Below, piece after piece: positions 25,801-32,583 of a stretch of 64,000 bases of DNA. The translations under genes were made by a program, and so were the position numbers. Source of the DNA: Callipepla californica brunnescens (lineage: Eukaryota; Chordata; Aves; Galliformes; Odontophoridae); assembly GCA_023055505.1 (NCBI GenBank), contig JALIRH010000023.1, forward strand, positions 11,714,271-11,778,270, in the 5' to 3' direction. The notes under the pieces were generated by a model. That model did not search any database and was not told the origin of the DNA. It saw only the letters and a program-made list of their open reading frames with translations. Position 1 is the stretch's first letter; every line of letters starts with the position of its first letter.

Positions 25801-26723
25801 GCTGTCTACAGCACATTATGCCTCAGAGCCTAAAATTGAAACTTTGTGGCAAAACGCTGTTCTTTTTTAGAAAGCACCCATACGCTGCATTTAAAAACCT
25901 GGCCACCTACCCAAGCAGTTAGCTAGATTTAGGGAAACATGAGGGCGCTCATTCTAATCCTCTCCTTCAAGCAAAACGACAAATTAAACGGTACGTACAG
26001 CCTTCCTGAATAACTGCTTAACATGCTGCTTTCTGTAACAGATTAATAGGCCATTGCCTTGGAGACCGCAGCTCTTCTACCTGACACAGAAGCGCTGCAC
26101 TTACGTTTCAAAGTTCTCACCCATTATCCGCCGCCCCAGTTGTTGCAACTAATATGGAGTCCGGATCGATAGCAAGTTGCTTCCCTCAACACCTTAACGC
26201 AACAAAGGACAGCAGACAGAACCGGACAAGCGACAGGACTGAAAACGAAACGTGGACCTTCTGAAGTGCGCAGACAAACCTGGCTCTCGGAAGACCGCGC
26301 GTGTACTACACAGCCATCGCGTCTGTCGCCGTCCAACGTGAGGGACCGGCCCAGCGCTGCTCTCGCACCGCGCTACGAACACGCGCGGGCTCCGTTCCCG
26401 CCTCACCGCACGTCGGCCGCACGGTGCAGCGCCCAAGCCCGGACTCGCGCGGAGCACGCTCAGCGGGTGCTGCTTACACCAGCTGGACCTCGTCGCCGCG
26501 GCACCTGAGCCAGCAGGAGCGGCTCCGCTCCCGCACGGCGAAACGCCGGGCACCGCCGGGCTGCGAGCTCCCCGCGCTCGCTGACCTTGGCCCAGACGCG
26601 CGGCCCCAAGCCCCAAGCCCCCGCCCGCCCCGCTCACATGTGGGGGTTCCGCTTGAAGGCGTTGCGGATGTCCTTCACCACCCGCTGCACCAGCACCGCC
26701 ACCTCCTCCGGCGACTCGGCCAT
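1542..26723 (-). CDS. PTAR1: PTAR1, geranylgeranyltransferase III alpha subunit (7 coding exons)
   Basis: Spliced CDS: 26723-26638, 18077-17908, 13668-13602, 9767-9663, 7540-7327, 3309-2993, 1890-1542 (minus strand). Lengths 86, 170, 67, 105, 214, 317 and 349 nt give 1308 nt, or 435 aa plus TGA. All introns are GT-AG and the split codons join in frame. The protein shows protein prenyltransferase alpha-subunit (PFTA) repeats, each centred on a W-x-x-R-like signature: TAWNVR (about 103-108), ETWIHRRW (138-145), YNAWSHRIW (195-203), SGFHYRQF (235-242) and ETLWCHR (314-320). Known family biology: PTAR1 pairs with RABGGTB as GGTase-III, which adds geranylgeranyl to already farnesylated YKT6 (a Golgi SNARE) and to FBXL2. 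It acts in the cytosol and supports Golgi function. The start was chosen by homology ([16 protein letters not shown]) and a good Kozak context (A at -3, G at +4). The protein is about 30 aa longer than human PTAR1 (402 aa from memory), mostly in the last exon. Identity is very secure from near-identity to the remembered mammalian sequence. Confidence 0.96.
1891..2992 (-). other. PTAR1 intron 6
   Basis: Bounded by AG|GTAAGA at 2993/2992 and the CTTCTGAAG acceptor at 1891. AT-rich. I see no repeat family or RNA gene in it. The reading frames in it are short and lack family resemblance. Confidence 0.85.
2993..3309 (-). CDS. PTAR1: PTAR1 coding exon 6
   Basis: Acceptor TTTGTTTCAG, then [12 protein letters not shown], the repeat signature [11 protein letters not shown], a variable acidic stretch ([17 protein letters not shown]) and [11 protein letters not shown]; donor AG|GTAAGA. 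Residues 215-320. The acidic linker between the fourth and fifth repeats is poorly conserved in the family. Confidence 0.95.
3310..7326 (-). other. PTAR1 intron 5
   Basis: AT-rich intron containing one badly decayed CR1 copy (about 4470-5105). It also has T-runs next to exon 5 (7238-7254 and 7259-7284), which read as A-runs on the transcribed strand. Nothing else recognisable. Confidence 0.85.
4470..5105 (+). mobile_element. Decayed CR1 LINE fragment
   Basis: Contains degraded CR1 landmarks in order: a remnant of the reverse-transcriptase INDL region (ataaatgatctt), a gatacyga-like remnant of the FADDTK motif (4530-4545), the stretch encoding the RT C-terminus (4740-4870), and the 3' UTR-like phrase ending cctttccaacttggga (about 5075). 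Many indels; no intact frame. It is antisense to PTAR1. It may start as early as 4320. Confidence 0.65.
7327..7540 (-). CDS. PTAR1: PTAR1 coding exon 5
   Basis: Acceptor CTAACCAG, then [12 protein letters not shown] through the repeat signature [13 protein letters not shown] and QHVGKLTVK; donor AAG|GTAAAA. Residues 143-214, ending in phase 0. The segment between the two repeats (about residues 153-180) is the part least like the mammalian protein I remember. Confidence 0.95.
7541..9662 (-). other. PTAR1 intron 4
   Basis: AT-rich intron with no recognised transposon. It has a G-run near 9265-9276 (plus strand) and a CCAAA pentamer repeat at 9571-9594, close to the exon 4 donor. Confidence 0.85.
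9571..9594 (+). repeat. (CCAAA)n short microsatellite
   Basis: Four CCAAA units plus a partial unit, flanked by A-runs. On the PTAR1 sense strand it reads GGTTT repeats about 70 nt into intron 4. GGTTT-like G-runs near a weak donor can act as intronic splicing enhancers, but that role is only inferred. Confidence 0.85.
9663..9767 (-). CDS. PTAR1: PTAR1 coding exon 4
   Basis: Acceptor TTTTGTAG, then [10 protein letters not shown] through SPETWIHR; donor AG|GTTTGT, which is weaker than the other donors. Residues 108-143. Carries the SPETWIHR(R) part of a PFTA repeat, which is completed by exon 5. A small GGTTT-type repeat (minus-strand reading) lies about 70 nt downstream of the donor. Confidence 0.95.
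9768..13601 (-). other. PTAR1 intron 3
   Basis: Contains one antisense CR1 copy (10305-11212). The remainder (11213-13601) is unremarkable AT-rich sequence with a T/A-run at 12540-12549. No other element recognised. Confidence 0.85.
10305..11212 (+). mobile_element. CR1 LINE, 5'-truncated copy with 3' end
   Basis: Begins inside reverse transcriptase at the FADDTK motif (tttgctgatgacaccaag). It runs through the RT C-terminal region: [14 protein letters not shown], a valley of frameshifts, then [16 protein letters not shown] and [16 protein letters not shown]. It ends with the CR1 3' UTR and the tail ttctgtgattctgtgat (about 11190-11210). Frameshifts separate frames 10348, 10398 and 10568, so no protein is made. 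Inserted in PTAR1 intron 3 antisense to the gene. It is one of the better preserved CR1 copies here. Confidence 0.92.
13602..13668 (-). CDS. PTAR1: PTAR1 coding exon 3 (67 nt)
   Basis: A short exon found by searching intron space for the missing segment between exons 2 and 4. After acceptor TTTTAG it reads [22 protein letters not shown] and ends AG|GTGAGT. Residues 86-108. It contains the first Trp-centred PFTA-like signature (TAWNVR). Its 67-nt length changes the phase from 1 to 2, exactly as exon 4 requires. Confidence 0.94.
13669..17907 (-). other. PTAR1 intron 2
   Basis: AT-rich intron with no transposon that I can identify. Small simple-sequence patches occur at 13940-13980 (imperfect ATAGATAG/ATACATC) and A-runs at 14269-14280, 17320-17329 and 17837-17850. 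No RNA gene seen. Confidence 0.85.
17908..18077 (-). CDS. PTAR1: PTAR1 coding exon 2
   Basis: Follows a T-rich tract and acceptor TTAAG. Encodes [17 protein letters not shown] through QRKQWLNKD and ends G|GTAAGT. Residues about 29-86. This N-terminal block, before the first PFTA repeat, is nearly identical to mammalian PTAR1, which fixes both boundaries. Confidence 0.95.
18898..18930 (+). repeat. AT-rich (AATA)n simple repeat
   Basis: Imperfect ataataataatattaataaaataaaataataa pattern, interrupted AAT/AATAA units. Typical intronic simple sequence. Confidence 0.8.
19890..20690 (-). mobile_element. CR1 LINE fragment, 3' part
   Basis: Reading the minus strand, the copy starts in the RT C-terminal/3' region near 20690 and ends near 19890. 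The plus-strand text shows the reverse complement of CR1 3' landmarks, including tctgtgaagaaattcttcc (20065-20085) and tcatagagtcgtgtaggtt (19893-19911). No intact frame. It is in the same orientation as PTAR1. It looks like a different CR1 subfamily from the intron 3 copy. Confidence 0.85.
21954..22062 (+). mobile_element. Mariner element, left part (Galluhop/Mariner1_GG-like)
   Basis: Starts with the terminal-repeat-like string gggctgttcagaaagtaatg and a following ctattttattatgttg. It continues through ttcagaggcagatg and cagtgaaggctgaacc to about 22062, where CR1 sequence begins. The right part resumes at about 24028. The left and right ends share the core gaaagtaatgc in inverted orientation. 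From memory this matches the bird mariner Galluhop, and a consensus alignment was not possible. Confidence 0.82.
22063..24027 (+). mobile_element. CR1 LINE, ~2 kb, inserted in a mariner
   Basis: Begins in the endonuclease-RT linker (frame to 22490: [19 protein letters not shown]). It continues with the RT region: GFTKG-like start at 22815, motif [15 protein letters not shown] near 22913-22955, and motif C altered to FEDDTKL at 23180-23200 instead of FADD. Next come the C-terminal ORF2 frames (23263-23502, 23499-23837), the 3' UTR, and the tail ccattctatgaatgtatgattctatgatta (split here across 24000-24027). Frameshifts and stops make it a pseudogene. It is antisense to PTAR1 and younger than the mariner it splits. 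Confidence 0.9.
24028..24453 (+). mobile_element. Mariner element, right part with transposase remnant
   Basis: Resumes with catgttgttgctttgttacag. A 62-aa frame (24043-24231) reads [21 protein letters not shown] and later [11 protein letters not shown], resembling the N-terminal HTH region of mariner transposases. After a short G-rich stretch the sequence passes to ttccatggaaataaagagg and the inverted end ggcattactttcagagcaac (24431-24450). The catalytic DD34D domain is absent, so the copy is internally deleted and inactive. Confidence 0.82.
24961..25030 (+). repeat. (AAAT)n/(AAAC)n simple repeats
   Basis: Two AAAT blocks (aaataaataaataaaataaa and aaaataaataaataaaa) flank an AAAC-rich stretch. 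No other feature. Confidence 0.8.
26638..26723 (-). CDS. PTAR1: PTAR1 coding exon 1
   Basis: Encodes residues 1-28 (MAESPEEV to KRNPH) plus two bases of codon 29, ending CAT|GTGAGC. The codon is completed by A from exon 2, giving Ile29 (NPH-I-DEIG), the order seen in mammalian PTAR1. The reading frame stays open upstream for about 119 codons through a low-complexity leader, but only the part from 26723 resembles the family. Confidence 0.94.
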
Positions 26724-26896
26724 CTTCCGCAGCCGTGCCGTGCCGCGCCGCGCCGCGCCAGGCGGGCAGAGCGCTTCCGGGTCAGCGGCGCCGCGGGGAT
26801 GGCGCCGCCGGAGCGGAGCGGGGCGGCAGCGGCAACGGCAGCGGCAACGGCCGGGGCGGCGCGGGCTCGGCCGGCGGGAGCCGTGCGGCCTCCTGA

Positions 26897-26979
26897 GGGG
26901 GAGGGGGAGGGGGAGGGGGAGGGGGAGGGGGAGGGGGAGGGGGAGGGGGGAGGGGGAGGGGGAGGGGGAGGGGGGGGGG
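26897..26979 (+). repeat. (GGGGGA)n hexamer microsatellite in PTAR1 leader/promoter
   Basis: About 12 near-perfect GGGGGA units followed by a run of 10 G (26970-26979). It lies 174-256 bp upstream of the PTAR1 ATG. The G-rich strand is the PTAR1 template strand, so a transcript through it would carry (CCCCCU)n. Four or more G-runs with one-base loops make it a strong DNA G-quadruplex candidate, with i-motif potential on the other strand. Confidence 0.9.
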
Positions 26980-27080
26980 CACTCGTCTTCCGAAATCCGG
27001 GAAGAAGAGTGTCTGGCTCCGGTGTGGTTAGAAAGCGGCAGTCCTTTATGCCTCACGGTGCCTACCGGGCGACTTGACAA

Positions 27081-27679
27081 GCACGCGCGCTGAGTTCGGG
27101 TTCTACGTATGAACAGTTAGAACGTGCATAGCAGTGCTGCCGCGTGCATACTCATTTCAGTGGTAGCTAGGGTTGCAGCCCACCTACTGCTTCCCTGTTT
27201 TCCACCATCAGCTCCGCCACTGAAATGCTAGACCCTCTTTCATCCACTTTTCCCCAGTTGGGAATATTTCCACTGCTTATTAGGCCATAGAGAGCCGCTT
27301 ATTAAAAACGGTGTGTGTGGAATCTGAGAAAAATATCCTTTCATGTTTTGGGGCAAGAGGTAAAAGCGTTCTGTTGTGACTCCAGTAAGGCAAAATCACT
27401 GAGGCCAACGATTGTTCTCAGTGCAGAATTTCTGAGAAAATCAAAACTATTTGCCCACTGAAGCTGAAATTGAAAGTTTTACCACTATCGCTAATGGACT
27501 CCTTTTGCTAAACTAATATACTGGTTCTTAAACTAATGTACTAATCCCTATTGCTGAGCAAGCCAACATATATCATAACCACAGTTGTTTGTTTCACAAT
27601 GTGAGCTGTGCTGATACAAAAGGCTTAAACAGTTTAGTTAGCATTTAAAGAATAGATCCCCTGATGTTCCAGACAAAAC
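27081..27679. other. Intergenic, upstream flank of the PTAR1 CpG island
   Basis: GC content falls back to background. No reading frame, repeat family or RNA gene recognised. Confidence 0.6.
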
Positions 27680-27800
27680 ACTGAGCAACCAGGTTTAGTA
27701 CCAGATCTGGGGGCTGGTGGCCCTGCCTGTGGCAGGGGAGTTGGAACCTGATGATCCCTGGGGTCCCTTCCAACCTAAGCCATTCTATGATTCTATATTC
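27680..27800 (+). mobile_element. CR1 LINE 3' end fragment
   Basis: Only the last ~120 bp of CR1: ggtggccctgcctgtggcag, gggtcccttccaacc and the tail ccattctatgattctata. The LTR-like segment follows almost at once. Confidence 0.88.
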
Positions 27801-27823
27801 AATGACCTTATGTGTTGAGACTG

Positions 27824-28218
27824 TGGGAAGGCACCTAAGAGATATAAGAGATCTAAGTGCCGAAGACCTAAGAGACAAAGGAGTGCCAAATGACAGTCTA
27901 CAAGATTAGGAGGTGACAAAGAGCTATCTGTGTACCTCCTTATCACTACCATCTATGAACAAAATGAAAGGCCTCTTGCAAGAATCCTTCAACTGACAAA
28001 TGCAGGTGCACCATTAGATTTAGTATGCATGAACTAGGCGGGAACTTTGTAGAAACAGTATGAATATTCATATGTTAAATATATATAATGAGGATGATTT
28101 GGCTCTGAGCTATGGATGCTTTCTAGCGAGATCCCCGTGTGCACAGAGCTGTAATAAACCACGGTTGGCTTTCTGAACTATCATTTGGTTTGGAGAGTTT
28201 TCTTGGTTATAGTTTTCA
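27824..28218 (+). mobile_element. Possible solo LTR of an endogenous retrovirus
   Basis: Runs from a TGTGGGAAGG start to a ...TAGTTTTCA end. It contains in order a TATATATAA box (28078-28090), gagatccccgtgtgcacaga and AATAAA (28153-28158), a spacing typical of avian retroviral LTRs (U3-TATA-R-polyA-U5). Boundaries are guesses, because I could not identify a target-site duplication. No internal gag/pol/env sequence is nearby. Confidence 0.45.
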
Positions 28219-28416
28219 GTAAGGGTATCATGGGTGAATGTCTTCAGGGGGGTTGTGAGGAAGGCTGTCATGGTTCCTATCTGCTGGTTATACTGATCTC
28301 CCTTCCGTCCTTTCCATATTTGATAGGCAAACAGACAACAGCCATAGCAACTCTCAATTTATATATGAAAGTAGCATTTTTTTTTAATGTGCATTATTGC
28401 AATATTTATGCTGGAT

Positions 28417-29010
28417 GTTAAGCCTCTTAGCTTCAAAGGCCAGAGGACACACGCACATGTATCTTTCCTCGACTTTCAAGAGAGGTAGATGCTGTTATCT
28501 GATTCTGAACTGTGACAGATAAAAGTAGCTTGAGGGTGCTCTTGCAAATCAGATCATTTACACAGAGGCTCACAAAGATGCCCTTGCTAATAGCATCGTT
28601 TACATAGAGACTTGTGAACAAGATGCCCTTGCTTGCAGGTTGTGGTGCAGAAGCTTGCAATTTCCTTTCCACTTGATTTATGTACACTCCCGTCTTACAA
28701 AGGTCTATTGACAACTTGAACTTAGGAACTTTGGACTTACTGCAGCCCTAACAGGTCACATTCTAGGGGAAACATATTTTAGGTGGACTGGGAACTCTGT
28801 AATCTCTGAGTACCTCAACCAGTGAGGAAAGGAGGAGGGGACAGTGCAATCAGGAAGTTAAGATAAAAGGGAGTGTGCAAAGTCCAATACTTGGAGACAC
28901 TCCTCAGGGGTAAGTCCCAGTGGACTCTCCCTTTATTTGAATAAAGAAAGCTAAAGGCTATGTCTTTTGGGGAATAGAGATAATCAAGCAAGCAAAACTT
29001 TCCCAGCAAT
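28417..29010 (+). mobile_element. Possible second LTR-like segment with duplicated block
   Basis: Contains a tandem duplication of about 42 bp (28537-28635) upstream of a gataaaaggg TATA-like box (28862-28871) and AATAAA (28940-28945), again in LTR-like order. The edges and family are unknown. Alternative: unrelated unique sequence with chance signals. Confidence 0.35.
28537..28635 (+). repeat. Imperfect ~42-bp tandem duplication
   Basis: Two diverged units share the landmarks tgcycttgc, atcrtttacayagag and aagatgcccttgct (28553-28588 and 28595-28633), with a partial third start at 28624. It resembles duplicated enhancer blocks in LTR U3 regions. Confidence 0.75.
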
Positions 29011-30231
29011 GACTGAAGCATTTGATTGATATTTAATGCGTTCTAAAATATTGTTTTTGTGTATCATTTAGTAGTGTGTTATTTAGTCTGTTATATTACT
29101 CTGATGATTTTGTAGTGAGCTATAAGTGTCTTCATTCCATGCAAACGAATCAGCTCTAAATCTTGCAGAATCTTTGATATTTAAGGCTCTAGTGAAGTGT
29201 TTCATGCCCACAGAGAAACTCTTGAAGGCCAGCAGAATAATGTAAAATCAGCTATGTAGGTGTGCTCTCAGAACTTAAATTTAAATGTGTATTAATACAG
29301 CTACATGGAAAACCTCAAATCTACACATGTGCATGATGCTTAATTATTCTTTTTAATCCCAATGTAACTGATTACTTGAACAGCAACTAACTGAAATGGT
29401 GTACCATGTTACACATTGGCTACGCATTCATGTCGTGCACATCAGTGCAAAGCAATCTTCTCAACATCCTGAAAATTGTTCTAAAGTTATTGATGCACTT
29501 ACAGCTGTCAAGAGTAGCTATTTAGGATAATGCAGTCAACTGGCAATATACAGTAGGTGACCATACTTTTTGAAGAGGATTGAATATTGAAATGTTACTC
29601 TTATTCAAATATCACAATGAAATGTATTTTAATTATGTAATGTAGGTGCTTATACACATTGTCAAAGTTTATAAGGCAGATTTGGGTATTAATTTTGCAT
29701 ACAATTGTACACAGTAGCTTTCAGGAGTGTTCACTGAGTTGAAAGTGAAGCATACTTGATCCAATTGTAATAAACGATTTCAGAAATTATTTCAGTCTTG
29801 CTAAGTTTGATGTAGGGCATATTAGTAAGCTGTAGAAATTATGCAGTTATGAGATAATGTAGAAGTTTATGTACCTTTTCCAAAGCGAAGAAATTTCCTT
29901 GGATAGTTCAGGGATATAGATTACATTATGTGACTATGATATTGGGCAAGGTGTCAAAAATTTTGGAAACAATTTGATTGAGGTAATGTTTCTATGATGA
30001 GAACTGAGTAACATGTTCCTGTAGCTATCTGAAGTGATATAACAAACCTGTTCTATAAAGCTTGCATGAATGACTAAACACCATACAATTTCAACTGAGA
30101 TGCAATTAACCAGGTGTTAAATGAAACTAAGATCTTCGTATTCAGCTTTGCAGAATATGCCTGATGATCCTGGTTCATTTCTGTGACCCTCAACTATTGT
30201 AACTTGTTATAGCTTTATAAGCAAGTTAAAT
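29011..30231. other. Intergenic AT-rich DNA
   Basis: No credible ORF, repeat family or RNA gene seen. Confidence 0.6.
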
Positions 30232-30960
30232 CATGGAATGTCTTGGACAGGACCTTAAAGATCATCCATTTCCAACCCCCTTGCCATGGGCAGGATTGCC
30301 ACCCACCAGATCAGGCTGCCCAGGACTCTGTCCAACCTGACCTTGAACATCTGCTGAGACGAAGCATCCACAGCTTCTCTGAGCAGTTTGTGCTAATGCC
30401 TTCAGTGAAGAATTTCCTTCTAATATCTAATCTAAATCTCCCCTCATTTAGTTTAAAATGGCCCCCCCATGTAGATGTCCACCTACTCTCTGATTATTTC
30501 CTGGACCCATTCCAATAGCTCTGTGCCTTTGTTGTGCTGGGGTTCCCACAGCTGGATGCAGTACTCCAGATGGGACCTCACAGGGGAAAAGCTGAGGGGG
30601 ACAGTCCCCTCTTTTGCCTTGCTGGCCACCCATCTTTTGATGCAGCCCAGGATGCAGTTGGCATTCAGGGCTGCAAACGCATACCACTGACTCACCACAG
30701 CTTTTCATCTACCGAGACCCCCAAGGCTGGGGGCTGATCTCAGTGAATCCTTCTACCTGACGGTATTCACATCTGATCTCAGTGAATTCTTCTACCTGAC
30801 GGTACTCACATCTGTTCTCAGTGAATTCTTCTGCCTGACGGTACTCACATCTCTGATTGCTTCAGCCAGGGCATCTTGCACTTGGCCTTATTGAGCTTCA
30901 TTTCTTTCAAGGACCTACATCTACAGCTCGTCCATGTCCCTTTGGATGGAGTCTCTTAAT
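30232..30960 (-). mobile_element. CR1 LINE 3' fragment containing a 39-bp tandem repeat
   Basis: The plus strand shows the reverse complement of the CR1 end: aggaccttaaagatcatcca, ttgccatgggcaggattgcc, cacccaccag, ggctgcccaggactctgtcc, ttccttctaatatctaatct. It then continues into the RT C-terminus up to about 30960 (minus-strand ORF remnant EECIQ-LWEPQ type). The copy is interrupted by a three-unit tandem repeat. Confidence 0.88.
30736..30852 (+). repeat. 39-bp tandem repeat, 3 copies
   Basis: Units start at 30736, 30775 and 30814, each 39 bp, beginning g(a/t)tctcagtgaat and ending tcacatct; they differ at only a few positions. The unit is CR1-derived (it corresponds to one segment of the element), so it arose by local duplication after insertion. 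Confidence 0.93.
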
Positions 30961-32549
30961 TCTGTTGTATCCACTGCATAAATCAATAGCATTAATGCAA
31001 ATTGAAGTATAATATTTTGCATTAAAACCCCTCACAGTTGATACTAATTCTGTTTTGAGAGACAGAACACAAGTGCACAGGAAAAAAATGAGTACATTAA
31101 TCTTAGTGATGTTCCATTACTTAAGATGATTATTCTATGTAGATCATGTTGCTTAGCCAATAGGAAAACAATTGCATCAACCCTGTCCTTGCTTTGCTTT
31201 TATTACACTGATGATTTCAAAATTTGATAGCCACGCAGAAGTCAGAGCACGTTTTTTTTCAGAATGCAACAGAAAGTCATCCATCTTCAGATTTCTCAGC
31301 AATTTTCCTAATGTCAAAAAATGTGATCTATGCATAGTTTATGCCTAGTAGTTATGCACAGGTTTGTTTTTCAGGCAAGCAAGCAAAGATTCTAACTGTG
31401 TTACTGTAGTACTCAGATATTGACATTTACTTCTTGTTTTGTTGCAAGGAAACTAATCTATATGAAAAAATTATCCTAATGTATTGACTCAAAATTTTAT
31501 CTGCCAGTGCAAAGCTTCTACTACAATAGATTTCTCCATCATCTAAGACCTCCAGAAATCTTACTATAATTACCGACAGTAGCGTTTTGTTCTGTAAGAG
31601 TTGTTCAACTCTTGCTCCTGTTGCAGGGAGAGGAGGAGGTGATATTCTGTATTAATGGAAACACTAAAAATTGGGGAAAAGTGGCATATTAATGAACTTT
31701 CTAATTATTCTTTGTTGTGTATAACACTCATATGTACGCAGGGTGTATTAATGTTTGACTGTGAGAAATGTTTTGGAATGTTTGAAGCTACTTTCTGATT
31801 AAAGTGCTATTGTGCGTTCTTGGTATAATTTTTCCTTTGTGTTATAAATATAGTATTGTGCATACTATTCAAGTATATATAGCATATTTTATGCTAATAG
31901 AACACATTCATACAGTATTTAATTATAATTAGAAAAATAAAATAAAAAAAAAACAAGGAATCCTGCAATTGCTTGTACTGCATAACTAGTGCTGCTGGCC
32001 AGGGCACCTTTCTTACGGTACTGAGAATAGCAGAATTTAGCAGCGTCACTGCAGATTCTTCATGTAGTTCTGTGAAGCTTAAGTTCCATTTTAACTGAAA
32101 GAAAAAAGCAATTTGCCAAAAAGAATAGTGTCTGAAGTTATTTGAAATGCTGTTAGTACTTAATCTGTTGATTTCTCTGTAAATGCTAACCTCTGTTTTA
32201 TGAAAGGTTCAGAATTATATATAGTAATTATATTATATTATATATTACTGTAATATATAGTAATTATGAAGTGCTGTAATTGAGCTGCTGACTTCAGTCA
32301 TTTGTAAAAGTTTACAAACATACAGAAGTTGCAAGAAAACTTAAAACTGTCCTCACAGCAGTTTAACTGAGGCTTGCAATATTCATACTGTTAAAAAAGT
32401 TTATGGGTACATTTAAAAAGTGTAATTTAATTCTGAAAACAGAGATGATAACTTAATGACAGAAAGTGTCATTCTTCTCTAGAGATCAAATTGTACTGTG
32501 TATTTATAGCTTTACCCAAGCAGTTTATGCTACCCAGTAAGTTTATGCC

Positions 32550-32583
<34 letters not shown>

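Larger units (their letters stand above)
18078..26637 (-). other. PTAR1 intron 1
   Basis: Largest intron (8.56 kb). It contains a sense-strand CR1 (about 19890-20690), a mariner element split by a CR1 (21954-24453), and AATA/ATAA simple repeats (18898-18930; 24961-25030). The 1 kb nearest exon 1 belongs to the CpG-rich promoter region. Confidence 0.85.
26260..27080 (-). promoter_or_regulatory. CpG-rich promoter region of PTAR1
   Basis: GC content and CpG density rise sharply against AT-rich flanks, and the region covers PTAR1 exon 1. Minus-strand ETS-type cores include CCGGAAG (26774-26780) and GCGGAAG (26724-26730). AAGATGGC (26719-26726), a YY1-like motif, overlaps the start codon. There is no TATA box near exon 1, as usual for a broad housekeeping promoter. 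The exact start site cannot be read from sequence. Confidence 0.75.

Noticed and set aside
26266..27093. Several long plus-strand frames (80-258 aa) across the CpG island
   Set aside because: High GC removes stops; they are antisense shadows of the PTAR1 exon 1 region and the hexamer repeat, with no protein resemblance.
30736..30852. CRISPR-like array
   Set aside because: Three directly abutting 39-bp units without spacers inside a CR1 element; this is a minisatellite in eukaryotic DNA.
32552..32582. Poly(T) as evidence for a processed pseudogene on the minus strand
   Set aside because: No recognisable coding sequence is found to its right.
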